Source: M3007 sp964646615 (GTDB lineage Bacteria; Bacteroidota; Bacteroidia; Chitinophagales; Saprospiraceae). Taken from it: a stretch of DNA of 64,000 bases. This document shows positions 35,930 to 42,692 of the stretch, in pieces (the stretch's first letter is position 1; each line of letters starts with the position of its first letter). Position numbers and translations under genes: made by a program. The notes below the pieces were generated by a model. That model was not told the DNA's origin. It worked only from the letters and a program-made list of their open reading frames with translations, and made no database searches. The stretch is from assembly GCA_964646615.1 (NCBI GenBank), contig CAZYEV010000018.1:22482-86481 (forward strand), written 5' to 3'.

Positions 35930-36643
35930 TCAGCGTGCGGCACCTTTCTTACCTTTTCTAAGCAAATACATCACTGCTCCGCGCGCCAACAACCATTGCC
36001 CCAACAGGTATGTGGCCATCACTGCCGCACCGCTGTACGCAAACGGATGCCCAAAGCGCGTTGCGGCCAGCAAGCAATCGGACAGCAGAAAAAGCATAGC
36101 CCCCGACATGGCCTGCGAAAAAGCAACTTCGCCCAACCTAAACCGCGCATGCAGCACCGATAAGGCCATACCCACCAACGAAGTGCCGTAAATCACGACC
36201 GGCAAACGCAAACCCTCCGATACGCCCGGCAGCAACCAATACAGAAAACCTATCAGGAAAATCACGAACGCCAGCCCAGATAGGGGCGACTGATGCAAGA
36301 AACCCTTTTCCTTACCCACGGTGGCTCCAAAACCACCCAAATAGGAAACCTGGGCAAACAAAAAGGCCAACACCCCCAGCAGAAAGAACAGCTCACCGTG
36401 CGCACCGCGGCTGAACAGCAACAGCACATCGCCCACCGTAGAAAACAACAGCGCGGCCAATACGGATCCACGCAAAAAGTGCCTCTTTGCCTGCGTCGAG
36501 TACCAAAACCAAACGGCCAGTAAAGGCATCAGCCAGGGCTTCGTCCAGGCCGACAGCGCCGAAACCTCCCATACTTCAGCAGCAACATGGGTTACAGATA
36601 GGGCGGCAAAGGCCCAAAAAGACGCGGTTTGAACGGCTTTCAC
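35930..36643 (-). CDS. YhhN/TMEM86-family lysoplasmalogenase
   Basis: 237 residues with about eight membrane segments. Family motifs: TKPWLMPLLAVWFWY, ALLFSTVGDVLLLF, SGAMLFLLSDCLLAATRF and ATYLLGQWLLARGAV; the paired Asp in GDVLLL and SDCLLA are the conserved catalytic candidates. TMEM86B cleaves the vinyl ether bond of lysoplasmalogens; the substrate in bacteria is mostly unproved. The start codon is GTG at 36641-36643. Confidence 0.87.
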   Translation of the reverse strand: MKAVQTASFWAFAALSVTHVAAEVWEVSALSAWTKPWLMPLLAVWFWYSTQAKRHFLRGSVLAALLFSTVGDVLLLFSRGAHGELFFLLGVLAFLFAQVSYLGGFGATVGKEKGFLHQSPLSGLAFVIFLIGFLYWLLPGVSEGLRLPVVIYGTSLVGMALSVLHARFRLGEVAFSQAMSGAMLFLLSDCLLAATRFGHPFAYSGAAVMATYLLGQWLLARGAVMYLLRKGKKGAAR

Positions 36644-36907
36644 CAGGCAAGATTACGGCGACTTTTTTGCTTTAGATGGGTTGCCACAGAAGCACAAATG
36701 GAAGACAAATACTTCGTGCCCTCGCAAACTCCATTAGCACCTTCCTTAACCGCTTCGTGCCTTAGGGATAAAAAAGCTCTTACTCCACCAAGCAGACACA
36801 GACTATTAGGAAGCCTGGAGGCCCAGCAACGTCGTTTGAACGACCAGGCATTTCTTCATTTGGGCTTAACAAACGACATTCGCCCCTCAAAAATAGACGT
36901 AACAACT
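36644..36907. other. Intergenic stretch with a decayed repeat
   Basis: 264 bp between divergent genes. At 36680 it carries GTTGCCACAGAAGCAC, similar to the ends of the element at 18580-18694, followed by two copies of CTTCGTGCC about 40 bp apart (36712 and 36752). No promoter box or gene is recognised; an open frame crosses it in phase with hpf, but its residues look random. Confidence 0.4.
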
Positions 36908-37189
36908 ATGGTCATCAACATCAAAAACATCCGCTTCAAGGCAGACGAGCCGCTGCAGGCATATGTTCAGGAAAAAGTGGGCAAGCTGTTTGACATCAAC
37001 GACCGAATCCTGCGCGCTGAAGTAACGCTTTCCGAGGAGAACGGCGTCAACCGCTGCCAATGCGAAATACGCTTAGCCATACCCGGCAACGAACTCATCG
37101 CCAAACGCAGCGCCGATACCCATAAAAAGGCTGTGTATAGCGCCGTCAGCACCCTGTCGCGCCGATTGCGCGACCAGAAGAAGCGATGA
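36908..37189 (+). CDS. hpf: Ribosome hibernation-promoting factor, short form
   Basis: 93 residues with the YfiA/HPF fold (beta-alpha-beta-beta-beta-alpha): VINIKNIRFKADEPLQAYVQ, EKVGKLFDIND, LRAEVTLSE, CQCEIRLAIPGNELIAKR, KKAVYSAVSTLSRRLRDQKKR. HPF binds the decoding site of idle 30S subunits and protects ribosomes in stationary phase. It lacks the C-terminal dimerisation domain of long HPF. I chose the ATG at 36908; the frame reaches back to 36629 but without family similarity. Confidence 0.9.
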   Translation: MVINIKNIRFKADEPLQAYVQEKVGKLFDINDRILRAEVTLSEENGVNRCQCEIRLAIPGNELIAKRSADTHKKAVYSAVSTLSRRLRDQKKR

Positions 37190-37276
37190 AGCGACCGGCA
37201 TCCGACACTTTGGGCGCTCATCTAACAAAAAGGCCCTTACGTCGAGCGCAAAATGCCGCCCTGCTCCTGAATGTCA

Positions 37277-37284
37277 TAACTTTG
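37277..37284 (+). promoter_or_regulatory. -7 promoter box of gltA
   Basis: TAACTTTG on the plus strand; leader of about 67 nt to the citrate synthase ATG at 37358. Confidence 0.45.
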
Positions 37285-37357
37285 TGCGTGTTGGATTGTT
37301 CATCGGCCATACAGCACCTTATTCCTCATTTTCTGCAATCTTTCCACCGCGTCATTC

Positions 37358-38695
37358 ATGGATCCTTTAAAGCAACTATTTTTCGAGAAATCACAAGCGT
37401 CGAAGAAGGAGATCAAGGATATCCTCCAACAGCACGGCCAGGTTAAAGTGGACGAAGTTTCCATTGACCAGGTATATGGCGGTATGCGCGACATCATCTG
37501 CATGTTGTGGGAGCCGTCGCTCTTAGACCCCCAGGAAGGCATTCGCTTTCGCGGCTTTTCAATACCGGAACTGCGCGAAAAACTACCAAGCGCGCCCAAA
37601 GGCAAAGAGCCATTACCCGAAGGTTTGTTCTGGCTGTTGCTCGTAGGTGAAATACCTACCCGAGACGAGGTTAAATGGCTCACCGAAAACTGGGTGCGCC
37701 GCGCTAACGTGCCGGAGCACGTCTTCCGCACCATAGAAGCACTGCCCGTAGATACGCACCCCATGACCCAATTGTCGGTGGGCGTTATGGCCATGCAAAA
37801 TACCAGCGTCTTCGCGCAACGCTACAACAGCGGCATGAACAAAACGGAGTACTGGGATGCCACCTACGAAGATGCCATGAACCTGGCAGCCCGTCTGCCG
37901 CGCATTGCCGCCTATATCTATCGCCGCATCTACCACAAAGGCGACATTGTGTTGCCCGACATATCCTTAGACTGGGCAGGCAATTACGCCCACATGTTGG
38001 GCTTTGAGGATCCGGGCTTCAAAGAATATATGCGCCTGTTCCTGACCATCCACGCCGACCACGAGGGCGGCAATGCCTCGGCGCACACCATGCACTTAGT
38101 CGGCTCCACACTCAGCGACCCGTATCTATCGCTCAGTGCAGCCTTCAATGCCCTGGCCGGCCCGCTGCACGGATTGGCCAATCAGGAAGTTATCCGCTGG
38201 ATACTGAAAATGGTAGAAACGCTGGGCACTTCGCGTCCCTCGCGCGAGCAAATAGCGGACTACGTGAAAAGCACCTTAGCCAGTGGGCGCGTCATTCCGG
38301 GCTATGGGCATGCCGTACTGCGCCAACCCGACCCGCGCTTCATGGCCCAGCGCCAGTTTGCCGAAGACAATGTGCAGGACAGCGACCTGGTCAAAATTGT
38401 GTGGAAAATCTTCGACGTCGTGCCGCCTATTCTGGGCAGCCTGGGCAAAGTGCGCAACCCCTGGCCCAATGTGGATGCCCACTCCGGCGCTCTGCTGATG
38501 CACTACGGCATGAAAGAGCACAACTACTACACCGTACTCTTCGCCGTGAGCCGCGCCTTAGGCGTATTGGCTGCCCAGTGCTGGGCACGCGCCCTGGGCC
38601 TGCCGTTAGAACGCCCGAAGTCGGTAACCACGCAGTGGATTAAGGAATTTCTGGAAAAGAAAGTGAAGGAAGGCGACGCTGTTACGGCGAACTGA
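37358..38695 (+). CDS. gltA: Citrate synthase, mitochondrial-like type
   Basis: Condenses acetyl-CoA with oxaloacetate to citrate. 445 residues. The motifs follow the eukaryotic mitochondrial enzyme rather than E. coli GltA: LTIHADHEGGNASAHTMHLV, LAGPLHGLANQEV and RVIPGYGHAVLRQPDPR, with the His of PLHGLANQE and of GYGHAVLR and the Asp of NVDAHSGALL as catalytic triad. The zinc-binding N-terminus of Gram-negative hexameric enzymes is absent, so it should be a dimer without NADH control. purE follows after 9 nt, so the two are probably co-transcribed. Confidence 0.94.
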   Translation: MDPLKQLFFEKSQASKKEIKDILQQHGQVKVDEVSIDQVYGGMRDIICMLWEPSLLDPQEGIRFRGFSIPELREKLPSAPKGKEPLPEGLFWLLLVGEIPTRDEVKWLTENWVRRANVPEHVFRTIEALPVDTHPMTQLSVGVMAMQNTSVFAQRYNSGMNKTEYWDATYEDAMNLAARLPRIAAYIYRRIYHKGDIVLPDISLDWAGNYAHMLGFEDPGFKEYMRLFLTIHADHEGGNASAHTMHLVGSTLSDPYLSLSAAFNALAGPLHGLANQEVIRWILKMVETLGTSRPSREQIADYVKSTLASGRVIPGYGHAVLRQPDPRFMAQRQFAEDNVQDSDLVKIVWKIFDVVPPILGSLGKVRNPWPNVDAHSGALLMHYGMKEHNYYTVLFAVSRALGVLAAQCWARALGLPLERPKSVTTQWIKEFLEKKVKEGDAVTAN

Positions 38696-38704
38696 GGTCA
38701 ACGC

Positions 38705-39208
38705 ATGGTAGCCATCATCATGGGGTCAGACTCCGACCTGCCCGTCATGCAAAAAGCGGCAGACATCCTGACGGAGCTCGAGGTGCCCTTTGAAATGACC
38801 ATCGTATCGGCCCATCGCACCCCGGAGCGTATGTTTCGCTTTGCGCGTACCGCACACGAGCGCGGCATTCGGGTCATTATCGCCGGCGCGGGCGGAGCTG
38901 CTCATTTGCCTGGCATGGTCGCGGCCATTTCGCCGCTTCCCGTCATCGGTGTGCCGGTCAAGTCATCTAACTCGATAGACGGTTGGGATAGCATCCTGTC
39001 CATTCTGCAAATGCCCGAAGGCGTGCCCGTAGCGACCGTAGCGCTCAATGCCGCGCGCAACGCCGGCATCCTGGCCGCTCAAATGCTCGCCACCGGTGAT
39101 GCTGCACTCTTAGAGCGCATCCAGCACTACAAAAAGCGGCTTGAGGCTGCCGTGCTGGATAAAGCAGCGCGCCTGGAGAGTGGTGATCCGCTCGATACCA
39201 GCTGCTAA
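38705..39208 (+). CDS. purE: N5-carboxyaminoimidazole ribonucleotide mutase
   Basis: Sixth step of purine synthesis: moves the carboxyl group of N5-CAIR to C4, giving CAIR. 167 residues. Seen: IIMGSDSDLPVMQKA, VSAHRTPERMFRFA with the catalytic His, IIAGAGGAAHLPGMVAA, VPVKSSNSIDGWDSILSI and VALNAARNAGILAA. This is the class I (bacterial) form, which needs PurK to supply N5-CAIR; no purK is in the window. It begins 9 nt after gltA. Confidence 0.96.
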   Translation: MVAIIMGSDSDLPVMQKAADILTELEVPFEMTIVSAHRTPERMFRFARTAHERGIRVIIAGAGGAAHLPGMVAAISPLPVIGVPVKSSNSIDGWDSILSILQMPEGVPVATVALNAARNAGILAAQMLATGDAALLERIQHYKKRLEAAVLDKAARLESGDPLDTSC

Positions 39209-39283
39209 TTGCCGTCAGGGTCTCTTCGTAAAAAATTCTGCTATTCCGGCTGCTTTTGTGCGTTTTTTGGCGAACTTCGCCTC

Positions 39284-40846
39284 ATGCTTGTCAAAACCTT
39301 TGCAGCGGCAGTTCGCGGCGTAGATGCGCAAACCATCACCATCGAGGTGAACACCGGCGGCGCCCTGGGTACTACGGCCGATAAACCCGGGTATTTCCTG
39401 GTGGGCTTGCCCGACAATGCCGTGCGCGAAGGTCAGCAACGCATGGAGGCCGCGCTGAAAAACTCCGGGCTTCGGCTGCCCCGTTACAAAACCATCATCA
39501 ACCTGGCGCCTGCCGACGTGCGCAAGGAAGGGTCGGCCTTCGACCTGCCCATCACCATTGGCATGCTGGCGGCCACGGGCGTTATTCCGGCCGATAACTT
39601 AGACCTGTTTTTTATCATGGGCGAGCTATCGCTGGATGGCTCCCTTCGCCCCATCAAAGGCGCGTTGCCCATTGCCATTCAGGCCCGAAAGGAGAAGTTT
39701 CGCGGATTTATCCTGCCCAAAATCAACGCGCGTGAGGCGGCTATTGTGGCCGATCTGGAAGTGTACGGTGTGGAGACGCTCAACGAGGCCATTGACGTGT
39801 TGTCTGGCGCCGGGCAGGAGCACTTAGTCAAGGTGAACGCCCGCGAAGAATTTGCGGCCAACCTGAACAACTACGACGTGGACTTTTCTGACGTGCGCGG
39901 CCAGGAGAACATCAAGCGCGCCTTAGAGCTGGCTGCAGCGGGCGGGCACAACGTCATTCTGATTGGCCCTCCAGGAGCCGGCAAGACGATGCTGGCGCGC
40001 CGGCTGCCCACCATCCTGCCGCCACTGACGCTGCACGAGGCCTTAGAGACCACCAAAATACATTCGGTAGCCGGCATCCTCTCCGGCAATTCGGCCTTAG
40101 TAACCACGCGCCCCTTCCGCGCACCACACCACACCATCAGCGATGTGGCGCTGGTGGGCGGTGGCTCCGACCCCATGCCCGGCGAAATCAGCATCGCCCA
40201 TAACGGGGTGCTCTTCTTAGACGAATTGCCCGAATTCAAGCGCACGGTCCTGGAAGTGCTGCGCCAGCCCATGGAAGAGCGGCGCGTAACCATCAGCCGT
40301 GCCAAAGTGTCGGTGGACTATCCGGCCAGCTTCATCCTGGTGGCCAGCATGAACCCTTGCCCTTGCGGCTACTACAACCATCCGGAAAAGGAATGCGTGT
40401 GCGCCCCCGGCGTGGTGAAGCGCTACGTGTCTAAAATTTCCGGCCCATTGCTCGACCGTATTGACCTGCACGTGGAGGTAACGCCGGTATCGTACGACGA
40501 ACTGACGTCGGCAGAGCGCCCGCGCATCAGCAGCGCCGACATCCGCGAGCGGGTGCTGAAAGCGCGCGCCATACAGGCCGAACGCTTCAAGGATACGCCC
40601 AACGTCTATTGCAATGCGCAGATGCCCAGCCGCATGGTGCGTGAAGTGTGCGCCTTAGATGCGGCGGGTATCGAGCTGCTCAAAACCGCTATGGAACGCC
40701 TGCAGCTGAGTGCTCGCGCCTATGATCGCATCCTGAAAGTGGCGCGTACGGCTGCCGACTTGGGCGGCAGTCCGACGATCCGCTTGGAAGACCTGTCGGA
40801 AGCCATTCACTACCGCAGCCTCGACCGCGAGGGATGGGCAGGCTGA
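39284..40846 (+). CDS. comM: YifB/ComM-family magnesium chelatase-like AAA+ ATPase
   Basis: 520 residues: N-terminal ChlI-like domain (VKTFAAAVRGVDAQTITIEV, LPDNAVREGQQRMEAALKNSG), AAA+ core with Walker A GPPGAGKTMLARRL near residue 227 and Walker B GVLFLDELPEF, and a C-terminal helical domain. ComM is a hexameric helicase that aids branch migration during recombination of incoming DNA. The Cys-rich insert CPCGYYNHPEKECVCAPG is usual in the family. I chose the ATG at 39284 (MLVKTF); the frame upstream to 39209 is leader. Presence of ComM fits a naturally transformable cell but does not prove it. Confidence 0.92.
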   Translation: MLVKTFAAAVRGVDAQTITIEVNTGGALGTTADKPGYFLVGLPDNAVREGQQRMEAALKNSGLRLPRYKTIINLAPADVRKEGSAFDLPITIGMLAATGVIPADNLDLFFIMGELSLDGSLRPIKGALPIAIQARKEKFRGFILPKINAREAAIVADLEVYGVETLNEAIDVLSGAGQEHLVKVNAREEFAANLNNYDVDFSDVRGQENIKRALELAAAGGHNVILIGPPGAGKTMLARRLPTILPPLTLHEALETTKIHSVAGILSGNSALVTTRPFRAPHHTISDVALVGGGSDPMPGEISIAHNGVLFLDELPEFKRTVLEVLRQPMEERRVTISRAKVSVDYPASFILVASMNPCPCGYYNHPEKECVCAPGVVKRYVSKISGPLLDRIDLHVEVTPVSYDELTSAERPRISSADIRERVLKARAIQAERFKDTPNVYCNAQMPSRMVREVCALDAAGIELLKTAMERLQLSARAYDRILKVARTAADLGGSPTIRLEDLSEAIHYRSLDREGWAG

Positions 40847-40855
40847 ACGCGCCGG

Positions 40856-41809
40856 CTATTTTTTCAGGCCAATTTCGCGCAGGCGTTCGTCTAAGTATTT
40901 GCCGGCGGTGATGGGCGCGTAGTGCAGCGGGTTGTCGGGCGTTACGCACGATGGGAGGCAGTCGAGCCGCATGGAGCTGACCGGATGCAGAAAGAACGGG
41001 ATGCTCAGGCGCGGCAGGTGCCACTCTTCGCGCGGCGGATTGACGACGCGGTGCGTGGTGCTCTTCAGGCAGTTGTTGGTCAGGCGCTGGAGCATGTCGC
41101 CAACGTTGATGACGATTTCATCGTCTTCGGGCAGGATGGGTACCCACTCGTTCCGGGAATTGAGCAACTGCAAGCCGCCGGCACTGGCACCTACTAAGAG
41201 GGTAATGAGATTGATGTCTTCGTGTTGCTCGGCGCGGATGGCGCTGGCCGGCTCCTGCGTAATGGGCGGGTAGTGTATGGCCCGCAGAATGGAGTTGCCA
41301 TAAGTAATGTAAGGCTCGAAGTAGTTCTCCGGCAATCCAAGATGAATGGCAATGGCTTCCAGCAGTTTGGCACCGGCTACCTCGAAGGCCCGATACAGTT
41401 CGCGGCCCAGCCGATGAAATTCGGGCACTTCAGCCACCTCTACGTTCGTCGGGTATTCCGCCCGCAAGGGATGTCCTTCGGGCACCTCTTGCCCAATCTG
41501 GAAGAACTCCTTCAAATCGGGCGCCTTCGAGTGTTTCGCATGCTCTTTTCCAAAAGAGGTGTAACCGCGCTGGCCCGCCAGACCGGGTATTTCATACTTG
41601 CGCTTGACCTCCTCGGGCAGGGCAAAGAACGCTTTTGACGCTGCATAAAAGCCATCCACCAACGATTTGGGTACGCCGTGATTGACTACAGCGACAAAAC
41701 CCACCTCGCGAAATGCGCTGCCCAAAGCAGCTACAAATGCCTGCCGATCGGCATTCGTGCCACGCACGTAGGCTGACAAATCTACCGTAGGAATACCTTT
41801 TGCGCTCAT
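40856..41809 (-). CDS. 2-oxoglutarate/Fe(II)-dependent oxygenase, isopenicillin N synthase-like
   Basis: 317 residues. An N-terminal DIOX_N region (IPTVDLSAYVRGTNADRQAF, GFVAVVNHGVP) precedes the double-stranded beta helix with the iron ligands: His and Asp in EQHEDINLITLL, and the distal His in STTHRVVNP. Arg and Ser in PRLSIPFF bind 2-oxoglutarate. Enzymes of this group hydroxylate or desaturate small molecules; the substrate is unknown, and the name isopenicillin N synthase only marks the fold. I chose the ATG at 41809. A strong terminator of the upstream lipoprotein gene abuts the start codon. Confidence 0.87.
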   Translation of the reverse strand: MSAKGIPTVDLSAYVRGTNADRQAFVAALGSAFREVGFVAVVNHGVPKSLVDGFYAASKAFFALPEEVKRKYEIPGLAGQRGYTSFGKEHAKHSKAPDLKEFFQIGQEVPEGHPLRAEYPTNVEVAEVPEFHRLGRELYRAFEVAGAKLLEAIAIHLGLPENYFEPYITYGNSILRAIHYPPITQEPASAIRAEQHEDINLITLLVGASAGGLQLLNSRNEWVPILPEDDEIVINVGDMLQRLTNNCLKSTTHRVVNPPREEWHLPRLSIPFFLHPVSSMRLDCLPSCVTPDNPLHYAPITAGKYLDERLREIGLKK

Positions 41810-41826
41810 TGCTTTTGAAAAAAAGA

Positions 41827-41868
41827 AGGCCTTGCGAGGGTCTCTTGTCAAAACGCCTCGCAAGGCCT
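41827..41868 (-). terminator. Terminator of the lipoprotein gene
   Basis: A perfect 13-bp stem, AGGCCTTGCGAGG (41827-41839 with 41856-41868), a 16-nt loop and, on the minus strand, TCTTTTTTTC directly after it. The oxygenase ATG is only about 17 nt beyond the stem. Confidence 0.88.
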
Positions 41869-41876
41869 CAGGTGAA

Positions 41877-42647
41877 TTATTTCAATTTAACTACCGTAGC
41901 CACGGAGGGCTTTTTCTTTTGTTGCTCCTCATCCAGGGGCTTGATGAGAATCGTTACGCTTTCCCCATCGCTTGACAGTTCGGATAGTGGGTTCGACGAC
42001 TTTTTCACTTTCGCACCTGGGAAGCGATAAACTTGCTTGTAGGTCATGCCCGAAAAGAAAGCTTTTACCATTTCCATATTGCCTTCCTCGTCTTCTTCCT
42101 CGACCTCAGTAAGGGTCTTTTTGAATTGCTCGCCGATATCAGCTGCATTTAGGCGCTCGAAATTGCCACTTTTAAATCGGAATGCTTCTTCTACTTTAGC
42201 GTCGTATTTTTCGCGATTGATGATGCGAATGGCTTTGTTGAGGGCCTCTACATTGGCGAAATCAAACGAATAGCCAAACATATACGTCGAGGTGTCGTTG
42301 ATTTCCCGGATGTTGGAAAGGCCGGCAATGCCGCGCAGTGAATTGGCTACCGAGCTGAGCTCAGCGCCCATCTGTGCCATTGAATTGTCTTCTTCAGACG
42401 CTTCTTCTTCTCCGCCATCGGTTTGCGTCGTCTCTCCGTCGGTATTTTCCTCGCCGTTTTCTTCGCCCATGCTTTTGATGGCATCCATCATGGACTTCAC
42501 TTCGCTCATATCTATCGTCATTTTATAGGAGCCGGAGCCGTTTTTGTTGACGGTTACTTCTTCTACAATGTGCAGACAGCTGGCGAACAGCAGTGTAACT
42601 ACTCCGAGGGTTAACCATCCGAGCAGTCGTTTGGTCAGATTTCTCAT
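41877..42647 (-). CDS. Lipoprotein of unknown function
   Basis: 256 residues. Signal peptide with lipobox LFASC, Cys at residue 24, just before LHIVEEVTVNKNGSGSYKMTI, a beta-rich start resembling LppM-type lipoproteins. A low-complexity acidic linker at residues 60-88 (Glu/Asp/Gly/Thr) is followed by a mixed domain with YMFGYSFDFANVEALNKAI and an acidic stretch EVEEEDEEGN near 190. It should sit in the inner or outer membrane facing the periplasm. A strong terminator follows. It starts 45 nt after the stop of the Asp-box gene, so it may be co-transcribed with it. Confidence 0.75.
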   Translation of the reverse strand: MRNLTKRLLGWLTLGVVTLLFASCLHIVEEVTVNKNGSGSYKMTIDMSEVKSMMDAIKSMGEENGEENTDGETTQTDGGEEEASEEDNSMAQMGAELSSVANSLRGIAGLSNIREINDTSTYMFGYSFDFANVEALNKAIRIINREKYDAKVEEAFRFKSGNFERLNAADIGEQFKKTLTEVEEEDEEGNMEMVKAFFSGMTYKQVYRFPGAKVKKSSNPLSELSSDGESVTILIKPLDEEQQKKKPSVATVVKLK

Positions 42648-42692
42648 TGCAACAAGGGTATTTTTAAAAAGTGAATGTTGGCCTAACTTCTT

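Noticed and set aside
36629..36907. In-frame extension of hpf by 93 residues
   Set aside because: Crosses a decayed repeat and a divergent gene start; the family begins at the ATG at 36908.
37186..37446. 86-residue open frame starting at the hpf stop
   Set aside because: It overlaps the gltA promoter box and 89 nt of gltA and has no recognisable features; the ATGA overlap with hpf is probably chance.
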